DNA of 64,000 nt from Pseudomonas bubulae (GCF_900618535.1 NZ_UYJA01000002.1:186001-250000); one strand, 5' to 3'; shown: positions 8,426 through 17,740, numbered from the stretch's first letter. Program-made: numbers and translations. The notes: generated by a model not told the origin, from the letters alone.

Positions 8426-9871
8426 TCACGACCCGATATAGCTGGTCTTGACCACGGTGTAGAATTCTTGCGCATAGCGGCCCTGCTCGCGCGAGCCATA
8501 GGACGAGCCTTTGCGCCCGCCAAACGGCACGTGGTAATCCACCCCCGCCGTGGGCAGGTTGACCATCACCATCCCTGCCTGGGAATGACGCTTGAAGTGA
8601 TTGGCATATTTGAGCGAGGTCGTGGCAATACCCGCCGACAAGCCAAACTCGGTGTCATTGGCCATCGCCAGGGCGGCTTCGTAGTCTGCAACCTTGATGA
8701 TATTGGCCACCGGGCCGAACACTTCTTCGCGGCTGATGCGCATGTCGGCCGTGCTGTCGGCAAACAAGGCCGGGGCCAGGAAATAACCCTCGGTATCGCA
8801 GGTCACCAGGCTGCCTCCGGCAACCAGGCGGGCGCCTTCGTTGCGGGCGATGTCGATGTAACCCAAATCCTGGTCGAGCTGCGCTCGGGACACCACCGGG
8901 CCGATATCAATCCCGGCCTGCAAGGCATGCCCGACCTTGATCGAACGCATGCGCTCGGCCATCGCCTCGACGAATTTGTCGTGGATGCCCGCGGTAACAA
9001 TCAGGCGGCTGGAGGCGGTGCAACGCTGGCCGGTGGAGTAAAACGCACTCTGCACCGCCAGTTCGACCGCTTGCTTGAGGTCGGCATCGTCGAGGATGAC
9101 CTGTGGGTTTTTACCGCCCATTTCCAGCTGCACCTTGGCCTGGCGCGACACACAGCTGATGGCGATCTGGCGACCGACGCTCACCGAGCCGGTAAAGCTT
9201 ATACCGTCCACTTTCGAGCTGTTGACGATAGCGTCGCCGACCACGCGGCCGCTGCCCATCACCAGGTTGAACACGCCTGCCGGGAAGCCTGCGCGAGCAA
9301 TGATCTCGGCCAGTGCCCAGGCGCAACCCGGTACCAGATCGGCCGGCTTGAACACTACACAGTTGCCATAGGCCAGGGCCGGGGCGATCTTCCAGGCGGG
9401 GATGGCGATGGGGAAGTTCCATGGCGTGATCAGGCCAACCACGCCCAGGGCTTCACGGGTGACTTCTACATGCACGCCCGGGCGTACCGAGGGCAGGTAA
9501 TCACCCGACAGGCGCAGGCATTCACCGGCGAAAAACTTGAAGATATTGCCGGCACGGCTCACTTCACCGATGGCTTCGGGCAGGGTCTTGCCTTCTTCGC
9601 GAGCCAGCAGGGTGCCCAGTTCTTGCTTGCGGGCGAGGATTTCGCTGCCGACCTTGTCCAGCGCATCGCTGCGCGCCTGGATGCCGGAGGTCGACCAGGC
9701 AGGGAACGCAGCCCGTGCCGCATCAATGGCAGTCTGGACCTGGGCGACGTCAGCCTTGGCATATTCGCCAATCACATCGCTCAGGTCGGAGGGGTTGATA
9801 TTGGTGCTGTATTCAGTGGCTGTTACCCACTCGCCACCGATGTAATTGTCGAAACGCTTTGAACCAGTCAT
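8426..9871 (-). CDS. Aldehyde dehydrogenase, probable 2,5-dioxovalerate (alpha-ketoglutaric semialdehyde) dehydrogenase
   Basis: A 481-aa NAD(P)-dependent aldehyde dehydrogenase. It has the PWNF motif (N152), the general base E250 in LEMGGKN and the nucleophile C284 in GQRCTASSR. The sequence most resembles enzymes that oxidise alpha-ketoglutaric semialdehyde to 2-oxoglutarate in glucarate, arabinose or hydroxyproline breakdown. The substrate is inferred because no pathway genes adjoin it. I chose the ATG at 9871 because GGAG lies at a good distance upstream and the protein then starts with the usual MTGSKRFDNYIGGEW. A longer frame back to 9922 adds 17 unlikely residues. It stands alone between REP repeats. 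Confidence 0.88.
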   Translation of the reverse strand: MTGSKRFDNYIGGEWVTATEYSTNINPSDLSDVIGEYAKADVAQVQTAIDAARAAFPAWSTSGIQARSDALDKVGSEILARKQELGTLLAREEGKTLPEAIGEVSRAGNIFKFFAGECLRLSGDYLPSVRPGVHVEVTREALGVVGLITPWNFPIAIPAWKIAPALAYGNCVVFKPADLVPGCAWALAEIIARAGFPAGVFNLVMGSGRVVGDAIVNSSKVDGISFTGSVSVGRQIAISCVSRQAKVQLEMGGKNPQVILDDADLKQAVELAVQSAFYSTGQRCTASSRLIVTAGIHDKFVEAMAERMRSIKVGHALQAGIDIGPVVSRAQLDQDLGYIDIARNEGARLVAGGSLVTCDTEGYFLAPALFADSTADMRISREEVFGPVANIIKVADYEAALAMANDTEFGLSAGIATTSLKYANHFKRHSQAGMVMVNLPTAGVDYHVPFGGRKGSSYGSREQGRYAQEFYTVVKTSYIGS

Positions 9872-9995
9872 CAAATTTCTCCACACGTGGACAGGCATCG
9901 ATTTCCAGTAGTTATACGTCATCGTACGACTTCAGGCAAAAATAATCGGCGCGGCGAAACTGAGCGAGGGAGGGAACCGTCTGATTGGGTTTCAA

Positions 9996-10052
9996 CTGTG
10001 GGAGCTAGCCTGCTCGCGAAGACTGTATTCGCGAGCAGGCTAGCTCCCACAG
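9996..10052. repeat. REP palindrome pair
   Basis: CTGTGGGAGCTAGCCTGCTC and its exact inverse flank a short centre between two minus-strand genes. It differs from the other copies by CTAGC in place of CGAGC or CGGGC, and the change is mirrored in both arms. This points to inversion-coupled or gene-conversion evolution of the pair. Confidence 0.85.
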
Positions 10053-10054
10053 GG

Positions 10055-11137
10055 TCAGTCTGCAGGCAGCAGCAATCGGGCCAGCACCGGCAGGTGGTCG
10101 GAGATGGTCTGGGTGTCTTCCTGGCGCACATAGCCTTCGATGCGCTGCAGCTTGGGGCTGTGGAAGAGGTAGTCGAGCGTACGGTCGGGCTCGTCCGCGT
10201 CGGGGAGATTGGGAAAGTGGGTCAGCCACAGTTCGCGGTCGATGCCGGTAGCTTCAGGGTTGCTGGGGATCATCGGGTACTTTTCCCAGAGCAGGTGCAA
10301 CTCGCTGTCTTGCGAGTAGCCCTGGCGCAATGGCTCGGGCAGGCGCAAGTACTGGCCGATGGGCAGCAGGTTGAAGTCCCCGCCGATCAACCACGGCGTG
10401 CCCTGGCCTTCCAGCTTGTCGGCCAGTTCGGCGACAGTCTGCATTTGCAGGCGCAGGTTGCTGTTGTTGGCGGAGGGCGCATCCAGTTGTGTATTGATTG
10501 CTGCCAGTTGCCCGCCATCATTGAGCGGCAGGTAGTTGACCAGCAGCGCAGGCCTGGGCTGGAACTGACGGCTGAGAAAGTTGGTATCGGCCAGGGGCAA
10601 TTGCAGACGTTCTGCGTGTTCGATCTGGAAGCGGCTGAGGGTGACCAGAGAGCGTCCGACACTGCCGAAAATATGCCAGTCGGGCACAAAGTCGGCCTTC
10701 CAGGTAAAGGCCTGGGTGCTGCAGGGGTAGAGGTCGATCAGGCGTTCTTGCAGCAGGGCCAGCTGGTTCTGGTAATCGCTGGCCTTGGCGTTGTCATCGA
10801 CTTCCTGCAACAGCACGAGATCCGGGCGTTCGTCACGTATGACCCGCGCTACCTCATCAAGGCTGAAGGCCATGTCTTCCCGGGTGGGGCGGGTGTCAGG
10901 GCCGCTGCCGTCAGCCAGGTTGTACCAGAATACATAGCGCTTGCCGGCCAGGTACTGGATGTTCCACGTCATTACCTTGAGCGCCTGGCCTGGTACCAGC
11001 ACCGGGGCGGTGCCGGGGCACGTCAGGGGCAGCACCTCGCGGGCACCGGGCCGCCATGTAACGCTATAAACCAGACATGCCAGCAGCGCTGAGATCAGCA
11101 GCAAACCTGATGCGGTGCGGCGTAATAAACGTGACAT
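10055..11137 (-). CDS. Endonuclease/exonuclease/phosphatase-family protein, membrane anchored
   Basis: A 360-aa protein with an N-terminal hydrophobic segment (residues ~8-27, GLLLISALLACLVYSV), which may be an uncleaved anchor or a signal peptide. The rest is an EEP (DNase I-like) fold: MTWNIQYL near the start (metal-site Asn), LLQEVDD (metal-binding Glu), GGDFNLLP (Asp/Asn) and TISDHLPV (catalytic His) at the end. All key motifs are present. Family members cut nucleic acids or dephosphorylate inositol or sphingolipid head groups. With an exported domain, a lipid- or extracellular-DNA-directed role is possible, but nothing nearby decides this. The stop codon lies 3 bp from a REP repeat. Confidence 0.82.
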   Translation of the reverse strand: MSRLLRRTASGLLLISALLACLVYSVTWRPGAREVLPLTCPGTAPVLVPGQALKVMTWNIQYLAGKRYVFWYNLADGSGPDTRPTREDMAFSLDEVARVIRDERPDLVLLQEVDDNAKASDYQNQLALLQERLIDLYPCSTQAFTWKADFVPDWHIFGSVGRSLVTLSRFQIEHAERLQLPLADTNFLSRQFQPRPALLVNYLPLNDGGQLAAINTQLDAPSANNSNLRLQMQTVAELADKLEGQGTPWLIGGDFNLLPIGQYLRLPEPLRQGYSQDSELHLLWEKYPMIPSNPEATGIDRELWLTHFPNLPDADEPDRTLDYLFHSPKLQRIEGYVRQEDTQTISDHLPVLARLLLPAD

Positions 11138-11228
11138 GAGCTCGACTTAATAACGTTACAGGGAAGGCTCGAACATACCCGACGGCAGTGCGGCCTTCCA
11201 AGGTTCTTTGTGTAGGAAATTTCTGTTT

Positions 11229-11888
11229 TTATAGTTCTGACTTTTCGCTGATCAACATAAATAAACGAAACAGTACGACGGAAACAAACAACTGCAAGAA
11301 GCTGTTGGCGCTATCGAGTGCCAGCGATAGCAGTGTGTTGTCGTCTTTGGAAAACAGGGTGTAACTGAATTCCTTGAGCAACATCAGAGGGCCCAGTACG
11401 GCCAGTATGCAAACGAAAATCCGCCAGAAATGCCCGCGGGTCAGGGTGAAGCTCGACTTCATGGCCGCCAGCGGAGCATCACCACGCAATACCAGTCGGT
11501 ACTCGGAGAAGGCCAGTACCACGGTCAGGAAAATGCCCGGAATAAAAAACATCGAAAGCCCCAGCACGATCAGCAGCGTGCTGATTGCCGAGAGCAGGGC
11601 GAACTTGGGCCAAAGATTAACCGCCGAGGCCAGCAGGTCGCGGTTGCGCGGGCTTTCGCCCTGGCTGCGGGCATCGAGAAACAGGATCAGGGCGGCGGTG
11701 TACAGAGGGTACAGCAGCAGCCCGACAACCAGGCCATAACCGGGCGATGCATCCGGGCCTGCGGCGTTGTCGACAATGTGCTGCAGCACAGCTTCAAGGA
11801 TGACCAGCGGCAGGCACAGCGTTACGATTTGGCTCAGATTGCGCTGGAAGAAGTACAGGGAGTCGCGAAGAACAGTCAGCGGATTCAT
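11229..11888 (-). CDS. YciC-family (UPF0259-like) inner-membrane protein
   Basis: A 219-aa protein with about six hydrophobic segments (residues ~18-40, 52-72, 92-120, 118-140, 155-175, 195-212). The conserved opening, in which a long FFQRNLSQI-type helix precedes the first membrane span, matches the YciC/UPF0259 group, whose role is unknown. The downstream neighbour is a membrane-linked EEP protein 91 bp away on the same strand, but the gap does not suggest tight coupling. The gene starts at ATG 11888. Confidence 0.75.
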   Translation of the reverse strand: MNPLTVLRDSLYFFQRNLSQIVTLCLPLVILEAVLQHIVDNAAGPDASPGYGLVVGLLLYPLYTAALILFLDARSQGESPRNRDLLASAVNLWPKFALLSAISTLLIVLGLSMFFIPGIFLTVVLAFSEYRLVLRGDAPLAAMKSSFTLTRGHFWRIFVCILAVLGPLMLLKEFSYTLFSKDDNTLLSLALDSANSFLQLFVSVVLFRLFMLISEKSEL

Positions 11889-12063
11889 TGGCAGTTGTCA
11901 GCAGTCAAGAGCGGTGCGTCACTTTAACCGATGAGACGCCAAGATGAACAAAAGTTCACGCAGGCCTGATGCTGTTGAAACGGGTTGTAGTGCCCCAATA
12001 ACGCGTTTGAGCTTCTGCGTAATGCAAGGGGCAGGTTTCTATCTGCAATCGAAAGAGGTTGTC

Positions 12064-12732
12064 ATGAACAGCGAAGAGCAAAGCCTGATTGACGGGTTGT
12101 TTACACGGTTGCAGCAGGCCGAGGCAGGATCAGCCCCGCGCGATGCCCAGGCCCAGGCGCGGATCAATGAACATCTGGCGCGTCAGCCTGCGGCAACGTA
12201 CTACATGGCTCAGGCGCTGCTGGTGCAAGAGGCTGCGCTCAAGCAACTCGACCAGCAGAACAAGCAATTGCAGGCAGAACTGGCTCAGGCGAAGGCTGCT
12301 GCGGCACCTGCGCCATCTGGGGGGAGCTTTCTGTCGGGACTTTTTGGCGGTGGCGATCGGGTATCGGCCCCCACGCCCGGCCCAACGTCGGGCACCGGGG
12401 GCTGGCGTGATGGCCCGGCAGCGGCTCCTGTCGTGGCCCCTCAACCAGCAGCAGCGGCGCCGGCCCCAGCATTGGGCAGCGGCTTTTTGGGCGGAGCCCT
12501 GAAAACGGCAGCGGGTGTGGCGGGCGGCGTGATGCTGGCGCAAGGCATCAGTAGCCTGTTCCACCACAATCAGCAGCCGCAGATTGTCGAGGAGATCATC
12601 GAACAACCAGGTTCTGTCAGCGACGCTGGCTGGGGCAGCGGCAACCAGCAATACGCCAATAGCGGCTCGGGAATTGAAGACGTCGGCCTGGACGATGACG
12701 GCTTCTTTTCTGACGACGACTCCTACGTTTGA
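12064..12732 (+). CDS. DUF2076 family protein
   Basis: A 222-aa protein starting MNSEEQSLIDGLFTRLQQAE, typical of DUF2076 proteins. I chose ATG 12064 because GAAAGAGG precedes it; the frame is open further upstream to 11944, but that part is unlike the family. Features in order: an alpha-helical region with a coiled coil (residues ~55-80), an Ala/Pro-rich low-complexity linker, a glycine-rich hydrophobic stretch (FLGGALKTAAGVAGGVMLAQ, about residues 140-160) that could insert in a membrane, and a very acidic C-terminus ending in Asp-rich sequence. The function is unknown. Expression appears separate from both neighbours. Confidence 0.8.
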   Translation: MNSEEQSLIDGLFTRLQQAEAGSAPRDAQAQARINEHLARQPAATYYMAQALLVQEAALKQLDQQNKQLQAELAQAKAAAAPAPSGGSFLSGLFGGGDRVSAPTPGPTSGTGGWRDGPAAAPVVAPQPAAAAPAPALGSGFLGGALKTAAGVAGGVMLAQGISSLFHHNQQPQIVEEIIEQPGSVSDAGWGSGNQQYANSGSGIEDVGLDDDGFFSDDDSYV

Positions 12733-12738
12733 CTTCAT

Positions 12739-12770
12739 CGCCCGGTGCCTTATTGCACGCCGGGCGGTTT
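12739..12770 (+). terminator. Possible terminator after the DUF2076 gene
   Basis: CGCCCGG and CCGGGCG form a stem with a 14-base loop seven bases after the stop codon. Only a short T run (GTTTA) follows, so termination efficiency is doubtful. Confidence 0.4.
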
Positions 12771-12856
12771 ATCCGCGCAAACCCCCGGCAGGCTGGCATA
12801 CTGCAGCCTTGTTTTTCAGTTGCGTGCCCGCTGCCCGGGCGCCATGAGGTTTGCCG

Positions 12857-13333
12857 GTGAAAAAAATTGCGGTCTTCGCGGATGTGCAGAACCTTTATTA
12901 CACGGTTCGCCAGGCCTATGGCTGCCATTTCAATTACGCCGCCCTGTGGGCTGATATCAGCAAGCGCGGTGAAATTGTCGAAGCCTATGCCTATGCGATT
13001 GACCGGGGTGACAGCAAGCAGCAGCAGTTTCAGCAGATCCTGCGCAACCTCGGTTTTATCGTAAAACTCAAACCCTATATCCAGCGCAGCGATGGCTCGG
13101 CCAAGGGCGACTGGGATGTGGGCATTACCATCGATATCATGGACTCGGCAGCCAATGTCGACGAAGTGGTACTGGCCTCGGGTGACGGTGATTTCGACCT
13201 GCTCCTGGAGCGTATTGCCAGCAAGCATGGGGTTGAAACCGTGGCCTACGGTGTGCCCGGTCTGACGGCCAACTCATTGATTCGCGCTGCCAGCCGCTAT
13301 GTGCCGATTGAAGGCAATTTGCTGCTTAAGTAA
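12857..13333 (+). CDS. NYN-domain (LabA/DUF88-type) putative RNase
   Basis: A protein of about 158 aa with a PIN-like NYN fold. Acidic residues occur where the family binds metal: FADVQNLYY near the N-terminus, KGDWDVGITIDIM in the middle and ASGDGDFDLLLE later. Homologues are LabA/DUF88 proteins, predicted to cleave structured RNA; none is assigned a target here. I prefer the GTG at 12857 because GAGGT lies 6 bases upstream; a TTG at 12851 is too close to that ribosome site. The next gene starts 28 bp after this stop, so the two nuclease-like proteins may be co-transcribed. Confidence 0.8.
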   Translation: MKKIAVFADVQNLYYTVRQAYGCHFNYAALWADISKRGEIVEAYAYAIDRGDSKQQQFQQILRNLGFIVKLKPYIQRSDGSAKGDWDVGITIDIMDSAANVDEVVLASGDGDFDLLLERIASKHGVETVAYGVPGLTANSLIRAASRYVPIEGNLLLK

Positions 13334-13361
13334 CCCTTATTTTTTACAGGATTGACCAGGT

Positions 13362-13973
13362 TTGGAACGCATCGCGGTAATTGACTTTGAGACCACCGGC
13401 ATCTCCCCGAGCAGCACCTGCCGGGCCACTGAAATTGCCGTGGTGATTCTTGAGCGCGGTCGCATTGTCGAGCGTTATCAAAGCCTGATGAATGCCGGTG
13501 TGCGGGTGCCTGGGTTTATCGAGCAGTTGACCGGCATCAGCAACGCCATGTTGCGCACCGCGCCGTCGGCTGAGCAGGTGATGAACGAGGTCAACGAGTT
13601 CGTCGGCATTACCCCGTTGCTGGCGCACAATGCTGCGTTTGACCAAAAGTTCTGGGATTTTGAAATGGGCCGCATCAAGCGCACCCGTTTACAGAACTTC
13701 GCCTGTTCATTGTTGCTGGCGCGTCGCCTGATGCCTGCGGCGCCTAACCACAAGCTGGGCACGCTGACCACCTTTGCCGACTTGCCCCACACCGGCAAAG
13801 CTCACCGGGCCATGGCCGATGCGGAAATGGCGGCCAACTTGACGGCTCACCTGGCTGAGCAACTGCGCCAGAAGCACGGGTTACGTGAATTGAACCACGA
13901 CCTGTTGTGCAGCTTGCAGAAAGTCCCGGCGGCGAAGATCAATGAGCATCTCAAGCGGTATCGCGGGTTTTAA
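13362..13973 (+). CDS. DEDDh 3'-5' exonuclease (DNA polymerase III epsilon-like)
   Basis: A 203-aa exonuclease with the DEDDh motif set: DFETTG (residues 7-12), HNAAFD in the middle, and HRAMADAEM at the end, where the HxxxxD pair completes the site. It is shorter than a replicative DnaQ and lacks the polymerase-binding tail, so it is more likely a stand-alone repair or RNA-processing exonuclease. The only plausible start is TTG 13362, with a weak AGG upstream; this would limit its translation. It follows the NYN gene closely on the same strand. Confidence 0.82.
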   Translation: MERIAVIDFETTGISPSSTCRATEIAVVILERGRIVERYQSLMNAGVRVPGFIEQLTGISNAMLRTAPSAEQVMNEVNEFVGITPLLAHNAAFDQKFWDFEMGRIKRTRLQNFACSLLLARRLMPAAPNHKLGTLTTFADLPHTGKAHRAMADAEMAANLTAHLAEQLRQKHGLRELNHDLLCSLQKVPAAKINEHLKRYRGF

Positions 13974-13980
13974 AAGCGAC

Positions 13981-14001
13981 CCTCTCCCTTTGGGAGAGGG
14001 C
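13981..14001. terminator. CCCTCTCCC hairpin, probable terminator
   Basis: CCCTCTCCC and GGGAGAGGG form a perfect 9-bp stem with a 3-base loop, five bases after the exonuclease stop. Related hairpins occur at 53929 and 59557, each just after a gene, so this is a repeated module rather than a chance stem. No strong T tract follows here. Confidence 0.6.
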
Positions 14002-14116
14002 TATTTGATCTCCATCGAAAAGTGTACGGCCCCTTTTGGTGCGTTCTGTTACTTATTATTTCCCGGCGCCCTGTCTAAACTCTCCAGTCCCCTGCCTCTG
14101 CCCTTGAGCTGCCTTC

Positions 14117-15007
14117 ATGCCTGCCGCACGTCGTTTTCCGCTACAACTGATCGGTGCTTTTTTTGCCTTGTACATCATTTGGGGCTCGACTTATCTGGCT
14201 ATCCGCATCGGTATTGAGTCCTGGCCCCCGTTGATGATGGCTGGCGTGCGCTTCCTGATTGCGGGCAGCCTGATGTATGGCTTTATGCGCTGGCGCGGTG
14301 CCCCCGCACCCACTGCCGTGCAATGGCGTTCGGCAGCCATGATCGGCTTTCTGTTGCTGGCGTGCGGCAACGGCGGTGTGACCCTGGCCGAACACTCGGG
14401 CGTAGCTTCCGGCGTCGCCGCCCTGGCCGTAGCCACCGTGCCCCTGTTCACCCTGCTGTTTGGTTACTTCTGGGGCAACCGCAACACCCGCCTGGAATGG
14501 GCCGGGATTGTCCTGGGGCTGATCGGCATCGGCATGCTCAACCTGGGCTCCAACCTGCAGGCCAGTCCTATGGGCGCGGCGATGGTGATCTTTGCCGCCG
14601 CGGCCTGGGCCTTTGGTTCGGTGTGGAGCCGCCACTTGCCACTGCCAGCCGGGCCAATGGCCAGCGCTGCTGAAATGCTCACCGCCGGTGCCGTATTGCT
14701 GGCGGGCAGCCTGCTCAGTGGCGAGCGCATGACTCAAATGCCCACCGCTGCAGGCTGGGGTGCGCTGCTGTATCTGGTGTTCTTCGGCTCGATCATCGCC
14801 TTCAGCGCCTATATGTACCTGCTTAAGAATGTGCGTCCGGCGGCGGCCACCAGCTATGCCTACGTCAATCCGGCGGTGGCGGTCATGCTGGGGATTGCCT
14901 TTGCCGGCGAGAGCATCGGTTTTGAGGAGTGCCTGGCCATGGCGGTCATCATCAGTGCGGTGGTGTTGATCGGTTTGCCACAGTGGCGCAAGCAGAAACC
15001 GGCCTGA
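14117..15007 (+). CDS. yedA: EamA/DMT exporter, YedA-like
   Basis: A 296-aa membrane protein with two EamA repeats, about ten hydrophobic segments in all. The opening IIWGSTYLAIRIGIESWPP and the second-repeat segment AFSAYMYLLKNVRPAAATSY are typical of the YedA group. The family exports amino acids or related metabolites, probably by proton exchange; the substrate here is not known. It stands between a hairpin repeat and rhlE with 67 bp to the latter. The symbol is by resemblance only. Confidence 0.8.
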   Translation: MPAARRFPLQLIGAFFALYIIWGSTYLAIRIGIESWPPLMMAGVRFLIAGSLMYGFMRWRGAPAPTAVQWRSAAMIGFLLLACGNGGVTLAEHSGVASGVAALAVATVPLFTLLFGYFWGNRNTRLEWAGIVLGLIGIGMLNLGSNLQASPMGAAMVIFAAAAWAFGSVWSRHLPLPAGPMASAAEMLTAGAVLLAGSLLSGERMTQMPTAAGWGALLYLVFFGSIIAFSAYMYLLKNVRPAAATSYAYVNPAVAVMLGIAFAGESIGFEECLAMAVIISAVVLIGLPQWRKQKPA

Positions 15008-15074
15008 ATTAGGGTAAACTGCGCGCCATTGCAACTTATGCACCCACGCGCTGACCTTTTTCGACGGTATCCCC

Positions 15075-16412
15075 ATGACATTCGCCACCCTTGGCCTGAT
15101 CGAACCCCTGCTGCGCGCCCTTGAGACGCTCGGCTACAAGACCCCAACCCCGGTTCAGGCCCAAGCGATTCCCGCAGTACTGGCTGGTCGCGACCTGATG
15201 GCTGCGGCCCAGACCGGTACCGGCAAAACTGGCGGTTTCGCTTTACCGTTGCTGCAGTCGCTGACCATGGAAGGCCCGAAAGTGGCCAGCAACTCGGTGC
15301 GTGCACTGGTGCTGGTGCCGACCCGCGAACTGGCCGAACAGGTTCACGAAAGCATCCGCCAGTACGCCGAACACCTGCCGTTGAGCACCTACGCGGTGTA
15401 CGGCGGTGTCAGCATCAACCCGCAAATGATGAAAATGCGCAAAGGCGTTGATGTACTGGTGGCCACACCGGGCCGTCTGCTGGACCTCTATCGCCAGAAA
15501 GCGATCAAGTTCAACCAGCTGCAAACCCTGATCCTCGACGAAGCTGACCGCATGCTCGACCTGGGCTTCTCCGAAGAGCTGCGTGATATCTACCGCGCCT
15601 TGCCGAAAAAGCGTCAGACCCTGCTGTTCTCGGCGACCTTTTCTGACGCGATCCGCCTGTTGGCCGAGCAGATGCTCGACAACCCGCTGAGCATCGAAGT
15701 CAGCCCGCGCAACGTGGCGGCCAGCAGCGTCAAGCAGTGGGTCATCCCGGTCGACAAAAAGCGCAAGGCCGAGCTGTTTTTGCACTTGTTGCGCACCCAG
15801 CACTGGAAGCAGGTCCTGGTGTTCGCCAAGACCCGCAACGGTGTCGATGAATTGGTAGGCAAGCTGCAAGGTCTGGGGATCAACGCTGACGGTATTCATG
15901 GCGACAAGCCACAGGCCACGCGCCAACGGGCGCTGGACCGCTTCAAGGCCAGCGAAGTGCAGATTCTTGTGGCTACCGATGTGGCTGCCCGTGGCCTGGA
16001 CATCGAAGACCTGCCGCTGGTGGTCAACTTCGACCTGCCCATCGTGGCCGAAGACTACATCCATCGCATTGGCCGTACCGGTCGTGCCGGTCAGAAAGGC
16101 GAGGCCATTTCCCTGGTCTGTGCTGATGAAGTAAACATGCTGTCGGCGATCGAGATGTTGACCCGTCAGACGTTGCCACGCCACGAAGAGCAGGATTTCG
16201 AGCCTGAGCACCGAGTGCCTGAAACTGATGCTTCGGGGCAGGTGATCAAAAAGCCGAAGAAGCCGAAAAAACCGAAAACCTCGGGCGGTGGCGGCAAGCG
16301 CAATCTGGGCAAATGGGTGGATAGCGGCGAAGCAGCACCTGCCGAGCCATCGGTAAAGCCGGTGCGCAAAGTGCCTGTATTCAACACCGGCCCGCGCAAG
16401 CGCAAGCCGTAA
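15075..16412 (+). CDS. rhlE: DEAD-box RNA helicase RhlE
   Basis: A 445-aa ATP-dependent RNA helicase. Both RecA domains are complete: AQTGTGKT (Walker A), PTRELAEQ, the DEAD box in LDEADRMLDLGF, SAT in FSATFSD, then VATDVAARGLD and HRIGRTGR in the second domain. The C-terminal ~70 residues are a basic tail with KPKKPKKPK, as in Pseudomonas RhlE proteins, and probably bind RNA. RhlE enzymes act in RNA decay and ribosome assembly, especially in the cold. It is transcribed alone; a REP pair follows 26 bp after the stop. Confidence 0.93.
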   Translation: MTFATLGLIEPLLRALETLGYKTPTPVQAQAIPAVLAGRDLMAAAQTGTGKTGGFALPLLQSLTMEGPKVASNSVRALVLVPTRELAEQVHESIRQYAEHLPLSTYAVYGGVSINPQMMKMRKGVDVLVATPGRLLDLYRQKAIKFNQLQTLILDEADRMLDLGFSEELRDIYRALPKKRQTLLFSATFSDAIRLLAEQMLDNPLSIEVSPRNVAASSVKQWVIPVDKKRKAELFLHLLRTQHWKQVLVFAKTRNGVDELVGKLQGLGINADGIHGDKPQATRQRALDRFKASEVQILVATDVAARGLDIEDLPLVVNFDLPIVAEDYIHRIGRTGRAGQKGEAISLVCADEVNMLSAIEMLTRQTLPRHEEQDFEPEHRVPETDASGQVIKKPKKPKKPKTSGGGGKRNLGKWVDSGEAAPAEPSVKPVRKVPVFNTGPRKRKP

Positions 16413-16437
16413 GCCCGGTCGAGGCTAAAAACTCCAA

Positions 16438-16492
16438 CTGTGGGAGCGAGCCTGCTCGCGAACGGCCTTCGCGAGCAGGCTCGCTCCCACAG
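16438..16492. repeat. REP palindrome pair
   Basis: CTGTGGGAGCGAGCCTGCTC and its perfect inverse lie between the convergent rhlE and flavoprotein genes, where the hairpin could end transcription from both sides. The stop codon of the minus-strand gene is only 7 bp away. Confidence 0.85.
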
Positions 16493-16498
16493 GGACGG

Positions 16499-17740
16499 TC
16501 AACGTTTAGCCTTCAACCAGCTTAATACCCCTAACCCTGCGGCACGACCACTGGCAAAACAGCCCGTGAGCAAGTAGCCGCCGGTGGGTGCTTCCCAATC
16601 CAGCATCTCGCCTGCACAAAACACGCCGGGTAATTGCCTGAGCATCAGATTTTCATCCACAGCCTCGAACCGCACGCCACCGGCGCTGCTGATGGCTTCG
16701 TCCAAGGGGCGGGCTTTTATCAGCTTCAACGGTAGCGCCTTGATGGCCTGAGCCAGTTGCGCCGGGTCATTGAAGCATTCTGCAGGCGCCAGCTCGCGCA
16801 ACAGCGCCGCTTTTACCCCATCAATCCCCAGCTGGCTGTGCAAATGCTTGCTCATCGAGCGTGAGCCGCGGGGTTTGGCCAAGGCTACCTGGATTTTATC
16901 CACAGGCTTGCCCGGCAGCAGGTCGATCAGGATCGTCGCTTCACCCTGTTGATTGATCGCTTCACGAATCGGCGTCGACCAGGCGTAAATCAAGCTGCCT
17001 TCAATGCCTGTGGCGGTAATCACGCATTCGCCCAGGCGCGGCGTGCTGTGTTCCAGGGCAATGGCGATGTTTTTCAGCGGGGCGCCGGCGAACTTGCTGC
17101 GCAGCACCTCGCTCCAGCCCGCCACATCAAACCCGCAATTGCTCGGCTGCAAGGGGGCCAGGTCAACGCCGCGCTCAGCCAGCAAGGGCAACCAGGCACC
17201 GTCCGAGCCCAGTCGCGCCCAACTGCCACCGCCCAGGGCCAGTAGCACCGCGTCGGGGTTGAGCTGCTTTTGGCCTTCGGGACTGTCCACCAGCAACTGG
17301 CCATCGGCCTGCCAACCCAGCCAGCGGTGGCGGGTGTGGATAACTACACCGGACTCGCGCAGGCGCTTGAGCCATGCGCGCAGCAGCGGCGCGGCTTTCA
17401 TATCGGTGGGGAACACCCGGCCGGAACTGCCGACAAAGGTTTCGATCCCCAACTCATGAATCCACTGGCACAACGCATCGGCATCGAAGGCGCGCAGCAA
17501 CGGTGCCATCTGCGGTGCGCGTTCGGCGTAGCGCGACAGGAAAGCCGGGTAGGCTTCGGAATGGGTGATATTCATGCCGCCGACCCCGGCCAGCAGAAAC
17601 TTGCGGCCCACCGACGGCATGCCATCGTAGAGATCGACCTTCATCCCAGCCTGACTCAACACTTCGGCGGCCATCAAACCGGCGGGGCCACCGCCAATAA
17701 TGGCGACGTGACGGGAAGGGAGTGTGGAGGGTTCAGTCAT
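16499..17740 (-). CDS. FAD-dependent oxidoreductase, TIGR03862/YhiN (HI0933-like) family
   Basis: A 413-aa flavoprotein. The N-terminal dinucleotide-binding motif IIGGGPAGLMAAEVL is followed by GVGGMNITHSEAY, a family signature. The C-terminal FCAGEMLDWEAPTGGYLLTG matches the flavin-binding end of HI0933-like enzymes. The physiological substrate of this family is not established; some relatives act on bile acids or on sulfur compounds. No partner gene is adjacent. The ATG at 17740 is followed by the family's usual short lead into the Rossmann motif. Confidence 0.85.
   Translation of the reverse strand: MTEPSTLPSRHVAIIGGGPAGLMAAEVLSQAGMKVDLYDGMPSVGRKFLLAGVGGMNITHSEAYPAFLSRYAERAPQMAPLLRAFDADALCQWIHELGIETFVGSSGRVFPTDMKAAPLLRAWLKRLRESGVVIHTRHRWLGWQADGQLLVDSPEGQKQLNPDAVLLALGGGSWARLGSDGAWLPLLAERGVDLAPLQPSNCGFDVAGWSEVLRSKFAGAPLKNIAIALEHSTPRLGECVITATGIEGSLIYAWSTPIREAINQQGEATILIDLLPGKPVDKIQVALAKPRGSRSMSKHLHSQLGIDGVKAALLRELAPAECFNDPAQLAQAIKALPLKLIKARPLDEAISSAGGVRFEAVDENLMLRQLPGVFCAGEMLDWEAPTGGYLLTGCFASGRAAGLGVLSWLKAKR

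Noticed and set aside
8270..9862. Long open frame opposite the aldehyde dehydrogenase, and similar long antisense frames at 6100-7083, 45928-47421, 56846-58591 and 60339-61667
   Set aside because: They are opposite well-supported genes and have the Gln/His/Arg-rich composition of antisense frames in GC-rich DNA. No family match or ribosome site supports them.
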